Below are positions 1 to 9,428 of a stretch of DNA of 64,000 bases, in pieces. Source of the DNA: Bryobacteraceae bacterium (GTDB taxonomy: Bacteria > Acidobacteriota > Terriglobia > Bryobacterales > Bryobacteraceae); NCBI GenBank assembly GCA_025056455.1, contig JANWVY010000007.1, positions 62,001 to 126,000 on the forward strand, given 5' to 3'. The notes beneath the pieces are model-generated. The model worked only from the letters and a program-made list of their open reading frames with translations, had not been told where the DNA came from and searched no databases. The position numbers were made by a program, and so were the translations under genes. The first letter of the stretch is position 1. Every line of letters begins with the position of its first letter.

Positions 1-405
1 GTGCGGCTGCACCTGAAAGGAAACGCTCGCCGCGTCCAGATCGAACGGTACGCTCTTCTTGACACGGAAGCGCACCAGCGCCATTTGCTCCTGCGGTTCA
101 CTAGGAAAGGAATCAAAGTCGAGCACAGCTACGCGCCCACAATAGTCGGGTAGCAGCACTGCGGCTGTCCGCCTGCGTTGAGCGGCAGGCGGCGCCAGGC
201 GGAAGATTGCTTCTTCGAGCCGTTCCGGTTGGAGCACGTTATCTCGCACAGGCGACGGAGAAATTACCCCTGGTTCAAGAGGTTCGAACCCCGTCGATTG
301 CGTTTTTGCCCGGTGTGCCCAGGCAATTCCCGCCTCCGAGAATTCAAACAGGAATTCCGGCGGCGGATCCTCCACAAGGCGTTTCAATTTGGCGATGATC
401 GACAC
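1..405 (-). CDS. PilM-like type IV pilus assembly protein (3' part cut by window edge)
   Basis: The frame is open from a GTG at 405 to the window edge (135 codons). It starts 7 bases after the pilB stop, with GAAGGG about 10 nt upstream as ribosome binding site. The visible part ends in an actin-like strand pattern (AAVLLPDYCGRVAVL) followed by VKKSVPFDLD. This resembles PilM proteins, where the conserved KKxIPF region binds the inner-membrane alignment complex. Its place directly after pilC-pilB fits PilM, an actin-like cytoplasmic ATPase that recruits PilN and PilO. Family assignment rests on these short matches and on context, because the C-terminal half is outside the window. Confidence 0.6.
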   Translation of the reverse strand, partial: MSIIAKLKRLVEDPPPEFLFEFSEAGIAWAHRAKTQSTGFEPLEPGVISPSPVRDNVLQPERLEEAIFRLAPPAAQRRRTAAVLLPDYCGRVAVLDFDSFPSEPQEQMALVRFRVKKSVPFDLDAASVSFQVQPH

Positions 406-412
406 GGGCGTT

Positions 413-2035
413 TCACCCTTCGATAAACGTCACTTTGTTAATCTCTTTCAGCGTTGTAACGCCCAGCCGTACTTTTTCAAGTGCGGATTCTCGCAGAAAA
501 CGCATCCCCTCTTCCTTGGCGGCGCGCTTGATTTCCGAACCGGGACGCCGCTCGAGAATCAGCTCGCGGATGCGTTCGCTCAGATCGAGCAGCTCATGAA
601 TGGCGGTTCGCCCGCGATAGCCTGTGCCCCCACATTCGAAGCACCCAGCTCCCTCATAAAAAGTAACGCTGCGCCATTGCTCCGGGTTGAGTCCGCTTTC
701 GAGGAGAACCGAATCGTCATAGCGCACTGGCCTTTTGCAGTGCTCGCAAATGACCCGCACCAGGCGCTGGGCGAGAATGCAGTTGAGCGCGGAGACAAAG
801 TTGTAGGGCTCGACGCCCATGTTCAGAAAACGGCCCAGCACATCAATCACGTTGTTGGCGTGAACGGTGGTGAAGACTAGGTGTCCGGTGAGAGCGGCGT
901 TGATGGCGATTTGCGCGGTTTCTTGGTCGCGAATTTCGCCCACCATGACTTTGTCCGGATCGTGGCGGAGGATCGAGCGAAGACCGCGAGCAAAGGTCAG
1001 CCCCTTTTTTTCATTCACCGGAATTTGCGTAATGCCCTTGATTTGATATTCAACAGGGTCTTCAATGGTGATGATCTTATCCTCGTCGTTTTTGATCTCC
1101 ATGATGGCGGCATAGAGCGTGGTCGTTTTGCCAGAACCGGTTGGCCCGGTAACCAGCACCATGCCATAGGGCTCCTTAATCGCCCGGCGAAAGCGAACAA
1201 TATCATGCTCGGAAAAACCCACCACGTCGAGATTGAGTGAGGAGAATTTTTCGCTCATCGACTCTTTGTCTAAAACGCGGAGAACGGCGTCCTCGCCGTG
1301 GACCGTGGGCATGATCGAGACGCGGAAGTCGATGAGCCGCGATTTGTAGCGCACGCGAAAGCGCCCGTCTTGCGGAACGCGCCGCTCGGCGATGTCCAGC
1401 TCGCTCATGACTTTAATGCGGCTGATGATGGTGGAGTGCCATTCCTTGGCGATGGGGGGCATGGCGTATTGCAACACCCCGTCAATGCGATACTTGATGG
1501 CGACTTCCTGATCCCGCGTTTCGATGTGGATATCCGAAGCGCGGCGTTCCAGCGCATTGAAAATGGTTGTATCGACCAGCTTGATGACCGGCGCAATATC
1601 AGAGTCAGCCGCCGTCAGACGGTCAATGGACAGCGTCTCATCCTGATTTTCTTCATCGCCGACGACGTCAAGCGTAAAGCCTTCGGTTACTTCCTCCAGA
1701 ACGCGCTGGGATTGCTCGGTCTTTTTCAAAAGATCGGAAATTTGCGATAGTGTGGCAACTTTGACGTGCAGCTTCTTCGCCAGCAAAATGGAGAGCTCGT
1801 CAATCAGATTGAGATTGCGCGGATCGGCCAGAGCAATTTCCAGCGTTCCGTTGTCGGCGCGCAAGGGCACAAAGTTATAGCGAAACATGAGGTCCACGGG
1901 AATGGACCGGAATAGATCATGATCGATGCGGCCTTCTTTTAAGTCGACGAATTCGCAGCGGTAGCGGGCCGCAAGCGCCTTGGCTTGCTGGATCTCGGCC
2001 TGCGGATCGTTGACTCGGGGACGGTCTGTAGCCAT
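413..2035 (-). CDS. pilB: Type IV pilus extension ATPase PilB / GspE family
   Basis: Hexameric ATPase that powers pilin polymerisation from the cytoplasmic side of the inner membrane. The 540-residue protein has an N-terminal GspE/MshEN-like domain (about 15-110), then the secretion ATPase domain with Walker A GPTGSGKTTT near 297-306, an acidic Walker B region around VMVGEIRDQETA, and a His box (TGHLVFTTVHAN). A C-terminal zinc site is visible as CEHC and CFEC. The start at 2035 was chosen because GGAGGAGGT lies 11 nt upstream; a longer reading to 2110 would run back into pilC without support. It sits 4 bases after the pilC stop and 7 before the pilM-like start, so the three are probably co-transcribed. 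PilB and GspE are hard to tell apart; the pilM-like neighbour favours PilB. Confidence 0.93.
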   Translation of the reverse strand: MATDRPRVNDPQAEIQQAKALAARYRCEFVDLKEGRIDHDLFRSIPVDLMFRYNFVPLRADNGTLEIALADPRNLNLIDELSILLAKKLHVKVATLSQISDLLKKTEQSQRVLEEVTEGFTLDVVGDEENQDETLSIDRLTAADSDIAPVIKLVDTTIFNALERRASDIHIETRDQEVAIKYRIDGVLQYAMPPIAKEWHSTIISRIKVMSELDIAERRVPQDGRFRVRYKSRLIDFRVSIMPTVHGEDAVLRVLDKESMSEKFSSLNLDVVGFSEHDIVRFRRAIKEPYGMVLVTGPTGSGKTTTLYAAIMEIKNDEDKIITIEDPVEYQIKGITQIPVNEKKGLTFARGLRSILRHDPDKVMVGEIRDQETAQIAINAALTGHLVFTTVHANNVIDVLGRFLNMGVEPYNFVSALNCILAQRLVRVICEHCKRPVRYDDSVLLESGLNPEQWRSVTFYEGAGCFECGGTGYRGRTAIHELLDLSERIRELILERRPGSEIKRAAKEEGMRFLRESALEKVRLGVTTLKEINKVTFIEG

Positions 2036-2039
2036 GCTC

Positions 2040-3257
2040 TCAGAGACCTCCTCCCACCGAATCGGAAATGGAGAAGATGGGCAGGTAAAGCGCCACCAGC
2101 ACGAAAGCAATGAACCCGCCCATGAAAATCATGATGGCGGGTTCAATCAAGGACAACGCGGCGGTCATCTGGGTGGTGACATCGTCTTCGTAGAACTCCG
2201 CCACGCTGTTTAACATCGCGGGCAGAGCGCCAGTGGACTCTCCTACCTCGATCATGTCAATGGCCAGCGGCGGAAAGATTTTCGTTGCTGCCAGGGACTT
2301 TGAAAGCGGCTGCCCCTCCTTGACCGACTGTCGAGCCCTTTCCAGCGCTCGCCGCAACAATCGCGACTCCATGGAGCTAAACGCCGTCTCCAGAGCTTGT
2401 ACCAAGGGAATGCCACCCAGCAGCAGCGTACTCAGAACGCGTCCGAGCTGGGCAACTTGGTATTTCACCCAGATGGGCCCGAGCACCGGTGTATTCAGCT
2501 TCCAGCGGTCTAGGATCTCTTTGGCAGACTCAGTTTGCGACCACACCCGTAGGCCAACGATCGAGCCGATCAGCGCCACAAACAGAATCACGATATAGTC
2601 CCGCGCCGCCGTTCCGAAGGTGATCAGAAATTGTGTGATCGGCGGCAAAGAGGCCGACAGACCCGAGTACAGCGTGGCAAACTGCGGGACTACGTAGGTG
2701 ACCATGAACACGATTAAGGCAAACACCATCACCGTCAGCACCGCCGGATAAATTAAAGCCAGCAGTAGTTTTTTGCGAATGGCCAAGGAGAGGCGCTGAT
2801 AAGCGAGGTATCGCTCCAAGACCTCCACCAGGGCGCCGGATTTTTCCCCCGCTAGAATCGAGGTCACATAAATGGGCGGAAACACGCCTGCCGCTGCGAA
2901 GGCGTCGGAAAGCAACATGCCGTTCTTTACCTCGTCGCGAACCACCTGGATGTGCTTCGACATTTTGGGGTCGGTCAGACGCTCAGCCAACAAATCCAAG
3001 GATTTCAGAATGGGCAACCCGGCCTTGACGAGCGTCAGAAACTGCTGGTTGAAGATCAAGAATTTCTCGATATTGATCTTCTTCCGTGCTCCCACGCCTA
3101 ACGAAGAGGTCAAAGAGCGGTTGAGCGCCTTGATGGTGAAGACGTGAAAGCCCTGTTGCGCAAATCGATCCCGGAGCTCGCGCTCGGAATCGGCTTCCGC
3201 CACCTGTTCTTTGATTTGCCCGCGCGCGTCGGCGTACTTCAGCAGAAATTCAGCCAT
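2040..3257 (-). CDS. pilC: Type IV pilus inner-membrane platform protein PilC / GspF family
   Basis: Polytopic inner-membrane protein that couples the assembly ATPase to the growing pilus. The 405-residue product has the usual duplicated T2SF domain: first cytoplasmic block at about 60-180, a hydrophobic segment (LALIYPAVLTVMVFALI), a second segment (YIVILFVALIGSIVGL), a second cytoplasmic block and a final helix near the C-terminus. The start MAEFLLKYAD is typical of the family; 14 residues upstream in frame look spurious. It is the first gene of the leftward pilC-pilB-pilM run and is divergent from flbD, with about 136 bases between the two starts. Confidence 0.93.
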   Translation of the reverse strand: MAEFLLKYADARGQIKEQVAEADSERELRDRFAQQGFHVFTIKALNRSLTSSLGVGARKKINIEKFLIFNQQFLTLVKAGLPILKSLDLLAERLTDPKMSKHIQVVRDEVKNGMLLSDAFAAAGVFPPIYVTSILAGEKSGALVEVLERYLAYQRLSLAIRKKLLLALIYPAVLTVMVFALIVFMVTYVVPQFATLYSGLSASLPPITQFLITFGTAARDYIVILFVALIGSIVGLRVWSQTESAKEILDRWKLNTPVLGPIWVKYQVAQLGRVLSTLLLGGIPLVQALETAFSSMESRLLRRALERARQSVKEGQPLSKSLAATKIFPPLAIDMIEVGESTGALPAMLNSVAEFYEDDVTTQMTAALSLIEPAIMIFMGGFIAFVLVALYLPIFSISDSVGGGL

Positions 3258-3393
3258 TGGCTCACACAAATACCCCCATCCGGCGGAGGGGCCATCCACA
3301 AGCTATGACGGCGCCGCAAAGCAGATCGTGGAACCAAACTTCCCAAGTTTGCCCCCTGCCATCCGATAAGACCCAGTGCAGGAACAATTTCCC

Positions 3394-3660
3394 ATGATCC
3401 GGCTGACCCGACTCAATCATGCACCGATTTATCTGAACTCGGACTTGATCGAGCATGTCGAGCTCACGCCCGATACCGTTATCACGTTGACAAATGGCCA
3501 GCGATTCATGGTTTTAGAAAGTCCGGACGAAGTTGTGCAGCGCATCTGCGACTTCCGCCGCGCCATTCACATCCCAGCCGAAGTGTCGAAAGAAAGCGAG
3601 CTCGGGGGCCCGGGGCAGCGGCTCAGCTCCCAGGGGTGCCAAACGACTGACAGGGAATGA
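3394..3660 (+). CDS. flbD: FlbD-family flagellar protein
   Basis: Small (88 aa) FlbD-like protein, a family commonly encoded beside motA/motB; its exact role is not well defined. Recognised from the N-terminal pattern MIRLTRLNHAPIYLNSD followed by IEHVE...PDTVITLTNGQ and a VLESPDEVV segment. The start at 3394 gives the family N-terminus and has AGGAA 8 nt upstream; an upstream in-frame Met at 3376 is less likely. The last 25 or so residues are Gly/Gln/Ser-rich and extend beyond the usual end. It lies upstream of motA and motB on the same strand, separated from motA by 189 bases that may hold one further small gene. Confidence 0.85.
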   Translation: MIRLTRLNHAPIYLNSDLIEHVELTPDTVITLTNGQRFMVLESPDEVVQRICDFRRAIHIPAEVSKESELGGPGQRLSSQGCQTTDRE

Positions 3661-3681
3661 GACCACAGGAGGGAACAAAAA

Positions 3682-3801
3682 GTGAAACAACAAGAATCTC
3701 TGGCGCCGCTGTCCAACCCCACGGCAGCGATCCGAGCGCACGATCTGGCGAGACACCTCAGCCTTCAAGCTGGGCCCAGCGATCCCCGAAGAACACCCTG
3801 A
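3682..3801 (+). CDS. Possible 39-residue small protein between flbD and motA
   Basis: A GTG at 3682 is preceded by a full AGGAGG 9 nt upstream, the best ribosome binding site in this region, and opens a 39-codon frame ending at 3801. The product begins VKQQESLAPLSNP and is hydrophilic and basic at the end, with no membrane segment or motif I recognise. It fits neatly between flbD and motA. It could be a real small flagellar-locus protein or the decayed 5' part of a longer gene. The support is the ribosome binding site and position only. Confidence 0.4.
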   Translation: MKQQESLAPLSNPTAAIRAHDLARHLSLQAGPSDPRRTP

Positions 3802-3849
3802 CGTCGAGCACCGAAGAAGCCATCCCGCAAGATCGAGGCGCCGAACACG

Positions 3850-4665
3850 ATGGCCAAAAACCAAGGGCTTCGTCCAGATCTCGCATCTCTGGCTGGGGTG
3901 CTCCTTGCTTTGGGAGGGATCCTCGGCGGTCTGCTGCTGGAAGGCGGCAAAATTTCCGATATTGCCCAGTACACAGCCGCATTGATTGTGCTCGGCGGTA
4001 CGACCGGCGCAACCATGCTCAATTCGCCCCTGCCTACCTTCTGCTCGGCTTTTCGCCGGCTGGCCACCGTCTTCTTGGAAAAACAGCAGCCCGTCGAAGA
4101 CGGAATCGACCAGATCATCCAATTCGCCACCAAAGCGCGGCGGGCCGGGATCGTAAGCCTTGAGGCGGATGTTGAAAATATCCAAGATCCGTTCTTAAAA
4201 AAGGCGCTAGCCTTAGCCGTCGATGGCGCCGACCTGCAGGAGATCCGCTCCATGATGGAACTCGAAATTCAGCAGCTCGAGCTGCGCGCTGAGTCTGAAG
4301 CGAAAGTTTTCGAACAGGCCGGCGGCTACGCCCCCACGATTGGCATCATCGGCGCTGTTCTTGGCTTGATTCAAGTGATGAAGAACCTCGCCAATATCGA
4401 CGAGGTCGGTCACGGCATCGCAGTCGCTTTCGTGGCCACCGTTTACGGGGTTGGCGTCGCCAACCTCTTCTTTCTACCAGCTGCCGGTAAGATCAAGGCG
4501 CGCGCTGCGGAGGAAGTAAGGTTCAAGGAAATGATGCTCGAAGGCGTCGCCGCGATCGTTGAAGGGCTCAACCCGAAATTGATCCGCAACAAATTGGAGG
4601 CCTATGCCCCGAAATCCGTCCCGCGAGGCCAGCGGAGGAAAGGAGCTGCCCGCCATGCGGCGTAA
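3850..4665 (+). CDS. motA: Flagellar motor stator protein MotA
   Basis: Proton- or sodium-channel subunit of the flagellar stator, inner membrane. The 271-residue protein shows four hydrophobic segments: LAGVLLALGGILGGLLL and the TAALIVLGGTTGATML stretch near the N-terminus, then two after the cytoplasmic domain, including the conserved GGYAPTIGIIGAVLGL and VAFVATVYGVGVANL. The cytoplasmic loop (about 70-150) is charged, as needed for rotor contact. The ATG at 3850 gives a normal N-terminus (MAKNQGLRPDLASL). The 3' end overlaps motB by 11 bases, which implies translational coupling. Confidence 0.95.
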   Translation: MAKNQGLRPDLASLAGVLLALGGILGGLLLEGGKISDIAQYTAALIVLGGTTGATMLNSPLPTFCSAFRRLATVFLEKQQPVEDGIDQIIQFATKARRAGIVSLEADVENIQDPFLKKALALAVDGADLQEIRSMMELEIQQLELRAESEAKVFEQAGGYAPTIGIIGAVLGLIQVMKNLANIDEVGHGIAVAFVATVYGVGVANLFFLPAAGKIKARAAEEVRFKEMMLEGVAAIVEGLNPKLIRNKLEAYAPKSVPRGQRRKGAARHAA

Positions 4666-5491
4666 GAAAGTTCCAGAAAAGGAGAATCACGAACGCTGGC
4701 TTGTTTCTTACGCCGACTTCATCACCCTGCTGTTTGCCTTCTTTGTCGTCCTTTTTGCCAGTTCTCAAACGGACAAGGGGCGTGCGCAACAGGTTTCTGA
4801 ATCCGTCAAGAAAGCCCTAGAAGAAAACCAAGTCGCAACCGCGTTGGCTGGCATCCTCGGCGGGACGGTGGACCGCAAAGGAATTGGCAACGCGCAAATG
4901 CGAGGGCCGGGGGGCGCTCAAAAGCTCTCGCAGCAAACGTTTCCCAGTGTTGTCGAGTTGCAAGCCTCTGAGCGCTTCCTCGCGCGCGAATTGAAAAACG
5001 AAATCGAAGCGGGGAAAGTTGTCGTCCAGATGACCCCGCGAGGACTCGTTGTGAGCCTCCAGGAAGCCGCCTTTTTCTCACCGGGCGACGACCGGCTGGC
5101 TCCAGAATCCTTCGAAATTCTCGAAAAAATCGCCGAGGCCATTCGAAAGCTCCCCAATCCCATTCGTCTCGAAGGTCACACCGACTCCCTTCCGATCCAC
5201 AATGCGCGGTTCCGAAGCAACTGGGAACTCTCCGCCAGCCGGAGCATCGCGATGATGGAATTTCTCCGCGACGAATTTGGGATTGCCAGCCAACGAATGG
5301 CGATTGCGGGTTACGCGGACACTGCGCCCGTGGCCGACAACAGCACTCCTGAGGGCCGTGCCCGGAACCGCCGGGTGGATATTGTCATCCTGAATCGAAC
5401 GGGAATGATCTCAGAACCGTTTGCGCTTGAGCATCGCTTGGGACGGCAGGCTCGCAGCGCCGGCACAAATGACCGGCCCGCACTCCGCTAA
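4655..5491 (+). CDS. motB: Flagellar motor stator protein MotB (OmpA-like peptidoglycan anchor)
   Basis: Stator subunit that carries the ion-binding aspartate and anchors the motor to peptidoglycan. The chosen start (4655, MRRKKVPEK) has GGAAAGGAG 8 nt upstream; an earlier in-frame ATG at 4604 would overlap motA far more. A single membrane helix around residues 16-35 holds the essential Asp (D21 in SYADFITLL). The C-terminal half is an OmpA/MotB domain with LEGHTDSLPIHN and NRRVDI, the peptidoglycan-binding signatures. The product is 278 aa, a normal length. It ends 5 bases before the convergent pilin gene with no visible terminator. Confidence 0.94.
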   Translation: MRRKKVPEKENHERWLVSYADFITLLFAFFVVLFASSQTDKGRAQQVSESVKKALEENQVATALAGILGGTVDRKGIGNAQMRGPGGAQKLSQQTFPSVVELQASERFLARELKNEIEAGKVVVQMTPRGLVVSLQEAAFFSPGDDRLAPESFEILEKIAEAIRKLPNPIRLEGHTDSLPIHNARFRSNWELSASRSIAMMEFLRDEFGIASQRMAIAGYADTAPVADNSTPEGRARNRRVDIVILNRTGMISEPFALEHRLGRQARSAGTNDRPALR

Positions 5492-5496
5492 AACTC

Positions 5497-6018
5497 TCAG
5501 TTGATCTCCTTGCTTTGGGCTGTTGCGGGTTCCGGGCTCCAGTTCTGTCTCACCACGAGAGTCTGATCCGAATAAAAGGTGCGTCGCCCGGTATTGTTGA
5601 AGGCTACTGGCACCGCGCCAATCACATATCCGTTTGGCCCGCCCTGCACCGTGAAGATGTATCCACTCTTGGTGCCCGCAGCAAGGTCTCCAGGAATCAA
5701 ATCGGCAGCGGCCGGACCCGGGCTGCCGCTTGCGGGCGGACCAAGCTCCTGAAGGTTTGCGGCATAACGGCCAAACTGGGAGAAATACTGGGTCTGGGCC
5801 GTATGGATGGCTTGAATGGTGCGAATGGCCGCCATTTCATGGGCCTGCATGCGCTGTGCGTTGATTTTCGGAATCGCGATCGAGGCGATCACCAAGATGA
5901 TCGCTACCACAATCATGATTTCAATCAGCGAGAAACCACGCTGGCGCCGTCGGCGCGGGGAAAGGCCAACTGCGCTTTTTGCGGACGGTTCACGGGAAAC
6001 GAATGCTGTCCTGCTCAT
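5497..6018 (-). CDS. Type IV pilin-like protein with class III signal peptide
   Basis: Pilin or pseudopilin of 173 aa. The start at 6018 gives a basic leader with RRRRQRG, the prepilin peptidase site G28|F29, Glu at +5 (FSLIE) and a hydrophobic N-terminal helix (IMIVVAIILVIASIAIP). The remainder contains the usual alpha1 continuation (HTAQTQYFSQFGRYA), then a Gly/Pro-rich loop and a beta-strand region, and no Cys pair. The 28-residue leader is longer than the 6-10 residues common in type IVa pilins. It stands alone between motB and kdsA, so it may be a minor pilin of the pilB/pilC machine encoded nearby. Confidence 0.85.
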   Translation of the reverse strand: MSRTAFVSREPSAKSAVGLSPRRRRQRGFSLIEIMIVVAIILVIASIAIPKINAQRMQAHEMAAIRTIQAIHTAQTQYFSQFGRYAANLQELGPPASGSPGPAAADLIPGDLAAGTKSGYIFTVQGGPNGYVIGAVPVAFNNTGRRTFYSDQTLVVRQNWSPEPATAQSKEIN

Positions 6019-6156
6019 GGCAACTATCGCTATCAGATTTGACGTTAGCACAGCAAAAAACGTGGAAGGAGGATAGCTACTTACCCCGATCCCTTGCCAG
6101 ACGCAGGAGCCAGCGCGCCAGGAGCGACCCACCCGCGGCAGCCGAGCGTCACTCTC

Positions 6157-6978
6157 CTAGACAGCGGCTTGGCCGGCCGCCGCAAAACCTTTGACCAGTG
6201 TGTCGAGCGCGCGGAGCCTCGCTAACAAGCCGGGCAACCGGTCCAGCCGTAAGGCGTTGGCTCCGTCTGAAAGGGCCCGTTCGGGCGCCTCATGGACCTC
6301 GACAAACAACCCATCAATGCCGATCGCCACGGCCGCGCGCGCCAGCGGCTCAATAAATTCGGGTTGACCGCCGGAATGAGCACCAGCAGCGCCCGGCATC
6401 TGAACGCTGTGCGTGGCGTCGAAAACGACGGGCCAACGGCTTCGCAGAATGGGCAGCGCTCGCATATCCACCACCAAATTGTTGTAGCCAAAGCAAGAGC
6501 CGCGCTCGGTGAGCAGGATTTTGGAGTTTCCCGTAGAGGCGACCTTTTCAGCAGCGAGGTGGATGTCGTAGGGCGAGACAAACTGCCCTTTCTTGATGTT
6601 CACGACGCGCCCGGTGCGGCCTGCGGCGACCAATAGGTCGGTCTGGCGACAAAGAAATGCTGGAATTTGAAGAATGTCGACACTCTCTGCAGCAAGTTCG
6701 GCTTGGAAGGGTTCGTGGATATCGGTGAGCACTGTGTAGCCTTGCTGACGCAGATTTCCTAGAATCCGCAGACCTTCTTTGAGTCCAGGACCGCGATAGG
6801 AGCCCAGGCTGCTGCGGTTGGCTTTATCGAAACTCGCCTTGAAAACGAAGGGGCCGGCGATCTGGCGGAGAGCCTGCGCCAAAAACTGCACATGCTCTTC
6901 GCTTTCAATGACGCAGGGTCCAGCGATGAGCACAAAAGGCTCACGATCCCCGAGCTTCAGCGACGGGGAAATTTGCAT
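6157..6978 (-). CDS. kdsA: 3-deoxy-D-manno-octulosonate 8-phosphate synthase (KDO8P synthase)
   Basis: Condenses phosphoenolpyruvate with arabinose 5-phosphate to make KDO8P for lipid A-core synthesis, cytosolic. The 273-residue protein has the family motifs [47 protein letters not shown] and DATHSVQ. Cys in IAGPCVIES, where the E. coli enzyme has Asn, marks the metal-dependent subclass as known from Aquifex. The ATG at 6978 has AAGGAAGG upstream; longer in-frame readings to 7146 lie inside pyrG. The start overlaps the pyrG 3' end by 38 bases, making kdsB-pyrG-kdsA a tight operon. Confidence 0.95.
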   Translation of the reverse strand: MQISPSLKLGDREPFVLIAGPCVIESEEHVQFLAQALRQIAGPFVFKASFDKANRSSLGSYRGPGLKEGLRILGNLRQQGYTVLTDIHEPFQAELAAESVDILQIPAFLCRQTDLLVAAGRTGRVVNIKKGQFVSPYDIHLAAEKVASTGNSKILLTERGSCFGYNNLVVDMRALPILRSRWPVVFDATHSVQMPGAAGAHSGGQPEFIEPLARAAVAIGIDGLFVEVHEAPERALSDGANALRLDRLPGLLARLRALDTLVKGFAAAGQAAV

Positions 6979-8596
6979 GCCGTCCTTCCTTACGGAAAAT
7001 CTCGTTGCGATACCGGAGTGCGGCGCCAATAAAGGCCCGGAACAAGGGATGCGGTTCAAGCGGCTTGGACTTAAATTCTGGGTGAAACTGGCAGCCCAAA
7101 AACCAGGGATGATCGGGCAGCTCACAAATCTCCACATATACGCCATCCGGCGTTTGACCTGTCAGCCGCATGCCGTGCGCCGTGAGTACACCTTCGTACT
7201 CACGGTTGAACTCAAAGCGGTGGCGGTGCCGCTCGCGAATCTCCGCTACCCCGTAGGCCTCCCGGGCGAGTGACCCCTCCGCTAACTTGCATGGGTAAGC
7301 CCCAAGCCGCATAGTTCCACCCAACTCATCGACTCCCTTCAGTTCTCGCAATTTGTAAATCACGCGGTGCGGAGTGGCAGGGTCAAACTCGGTGGAATCG
7401 GCTTGAGGCAGGCCGCAAACGTTTCGAGCAAATTCGATGACCATGGTCTGCATTCCCAGGCAGATGCCAAAGTAAGGAACTTTGAACTCGCGGGCATAAC
7501 GAATGGCGTGCAGCATGCCATCAATTCCGCGCTTCCCAAATCCGCCCGGAACCAGAACCCCGTCGTAAGGCTGTAGCCGCCGGCAGCATTCCGGCCAGGT
7601 AAGTTCTTCCGCCTCCACCCATTCAATGTTCACCTTCACGCCGTGAGCCAAACCGCCATGCAGCAGCGCCTCTTTCAAGCTTTTATAGGCGTCCTCGTAG
7701 GTGACGTACTTACCCACCAGTGCAATGTCGACTTCACCAATGGGATTGCGCATGCGCGTTAGCATGTTGGCCCAGCGGCGCAAATCCCGCGGCTTGGTCG
7801 TCACGCCGAGTTGCTTCAAGATGAAGTCATCGACTTTCTGATCAGCAAAGACGAGGGGCACTTCGTAAACCGAGGAAACATCATTGGCGCAAATGACAGC
7901 CTCGATGTCTACGTCGCAAAACATGGCGATCTTCTCTTTGACCTCGCGGCCGAAGGGGCGTTCCGAACGGCATAGCAGCATGTCGGGCTGGATGCCAATG
8001 GCGCGCAGCTCCTTGACGCTATGCTGGGTGGGTTTGGTCTTCAACTCCTGGGCAGCTGCAATCCAAGGTACGAGCGTCGTATGAACGAAGACCGCGTTTT
8101 CGCGGCCTACCTCGTGCCGCATCTGCCGGATGGCTTCAAGAAATGGCAAGGACTCGATGTCGCCTACGGTTCCCCCAATTTCTACGATGATGATGTCCAC
8201 GCCGGCCGCTACACGCCGCATCGCCGCCTTGATTTCATTGGTGACATGCGGAATCACCTGTACGGTCTTGCCCAGATAATCACCGCGCCGCTCGCGTGCG
8301 ATGATCTGTTCATAGAGCCGGCCACTGGTTAAATTGTTAGCTTGAGTGAGTGGCGCGTGGGTAAAACGCTCATAATGGCCCAGATCGAGGTCGGTTTCGG
8401 CGCCATCGTCGGTCACAAAGACTTCTCCGTGCTGGAAGGGGCTCATGGTTCCCGGGTCGACGTTCAGATAAGGGTCGAATTTTTGCAACGTCACGCGCAG
8501 CCCGCGACTCTCCAGCAAACACCCGATCGAGGCCGCCGCAATGCCCTTGCCGAGCGAACTGACTACTCCGCCAGTGATGAAGATGTACTTGGTCAT
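6941..8596 (-). CDS. pyrG: CTP synthase
   Basis: Makes CTP from UTP, ATP and glutamine. CTP is also the co-substrate of KdsB next door, which explains the linkage. The 551-residue protein starts [19 protein letters not shown], the invariant synthetase N-terminus, and carries the C-terminal class I glutaminase domain with nucleophile Cys in FGICLGMQ and a late FHPEF motif. A GTG two codons upstream (8602) is an alternative start; the ATG at 8596 has a GAGAGAG stretch at suitable distance. It begins 10 bases after the kdsB stop. Confidence 0.96.
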   Translation of the reverse strand: MTKYIFITGGVVSSLGKGIAAASIGCLLESRGLRVTLQKFDPYLNVDPGTMSPFQHGEVFVTDDGAETDLDLGHYERFTHAPLTQANNLTSGRLYEQIIARERRGDYLGKTVQVIPHVTNEIKAAMRRVAAGVDIIIVEIGGTVGDIESLPFLEAIRQMRHEVGRENAVFVHTTLVPWIAAAQELKTKPTQHSVKELRAIGIQPDMLLCRSERPFGREVKEKIAMFCDVDIEAVICANDVSSVYEVPLVFADQKVDDFILKQLGVTTKPRDLRRWANMLTRMRNPIGEVDIALVGKYVTYEDAYKSLKEALLHGGLAHGVKVNIEWVEAEELTWPECCRRLQPYDGVLVPGGFGKRGIDGMLHAIRYAREFKVPYFGICLGMQTMVIEFARNVCGLPQADSTEFDPATPHRVIYKLRELKGVDELGGTMRLGAYPCKLAEGSLAREAYGVAEIRERHRHRFEFNREYEGVLTAHGMRLTGQTPDGVYVEICELPDHPWFLGCQFHPEFKSKPLEPHPLFRAFIGAALRYRNEIFRKEGRHANFPVAEARGS

Positions 8597-8606
8597 CGCC
8601 ACTCTC

Positions 8607-9347
8607 TCATGGGTTTGGAATCACCGACGCAAACAGCTTGCTCACAGCCTCCAGGTCCTCTGGCGTATCCACGCCCAGAGACTCGTAATCGGTTTCCATC
8701 ACCCGGATTCGAAAACCGTTTTCAATGGCCCGGAGCTGTTCAAGACGCTCGGCCTTCTCAAGCGGGCCGACGGGCAGCTGAGAATATCCGAGCAGAAAAT
8801 CCCGGCGGTAGACGTAAAGGCCAACGTGTTTATAGTGGACTGCCTCATGGCCGCGGTCATAGGGGATGGGCCAGCGAGAAAAGTAAATGGCGTCTCCATC
8901 CAGTGCCGTCACCACTTTGACCACATTGGGATTCTGGATCTCCGAGGGATGTTCGATTCGCTTTTTTAGCGTGGCCATGGGCGCATGGGTGTCATCGAGC
9001 AAGGCCAGTGTCGCTGCGTCGATGGCCCCGGGGTCAATCAGCGGCTCGTCGCCCTGGATGTTGACGACAATGCTGGCGGAATCCGCGCTGGCCACTTCGG
9101 CCACGCGATCAGTCCCAGAAGGATGGTCTGGCCTTGTTAGCCGGACCGGTGCGCGGAACTGCTGCGCGGCTTGCGCGATCCGCTCATCGTCGGTGGCAAT
9201 GATCACCTCACTGAGATAGCGAGCCTGCTTGGCGCGCTCGTAGACGTGTTGAATGAGAGGCTTCCCCGCAAGTGTGGCCAGTGCCTTTCCCGGAAACCGC
9301 ACCGAGGCGAAGCGGGCCGGGATCACACCCAGGATTCTTTGTGGCAC
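8607..9347 (-). CDS. kdsB: CMP-KDO synthetase
   Basis: Activates KDO with CTP to CMP-KDO. The 246-residue product begins [21 protein letters not shown], matching the KdsB nucleotide-binding N-terminus, with later motifs ATDDERI, NIQGDEP and HKHVGLY-like VHYKHVGLY. The frame is open up to 9416, but homology begins at the GTG at 9347. No ribosome binding site precedes that GTG; instead TATACT (with TGC before it) lies 5 bases upstream, suggesting a leaderless transcript. First gene of kdsB-pyrG-kdsA, divergent from the PQQ-type dehydrogenase at 9429. Confidence 0.92.
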   Translation of the reverse strand: MPQRILGVIPARFASVRFPGKALATLAGKPLIQHVYERAKQARYLSEVIIATDDERIAQAAQQFRAPVRLTRPDHPSGTDRVAEVASADSASIVVNIQGDEPLIDPGAIDAATLALLDDTHAPMATLKKRIEHPSEIQNPNVVKVVTALDGDAIYFSRWPIPYDRGHEAVHYKHVGLYVYRRDFLLGYSQLPVGPLEKAERLEQLRAIENGFRIRVMETDYESLGVDTPEDLEAVSKLFASVIPNP

Positions 9348-9352
9348 ATGCG

Positions 9353-9358
9353 AGTATA
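9353..9358 (-). promoter_or_regulatory. Candidate -10 box for leaderless kdsB
   Basis: TATACT preceded by TGC (extended -10 pattern), 5 bases before the kdsB GTG at 9347; there is no Shine-Dalgarno sequence in the interval. The -35 region is weak. Confidence 0.5.
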
Positions 9359-9428
9359 GCACGCAAGCAGAGCCTTCGAATCCTGTGTACACTGAAGGCA
9401 GATTTGAACCAGACATTCAGAGTCAACC

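Noticed and set aside
413-2110. Longer N-terminus for PilB
   Set aside because: The extra 25 residues run into pilC and include a Trp/Cys-rich stretch; a strong ribosome binding site fits the later ATG.
3657-4163. A 168-codon frame overlapping flbD and the start of motA
   Set aside because: Its sequence is Arg/Ser/Pro-rich and low-complexity in the part covering motA, which is clearly coded in another frame. It is a shadow.
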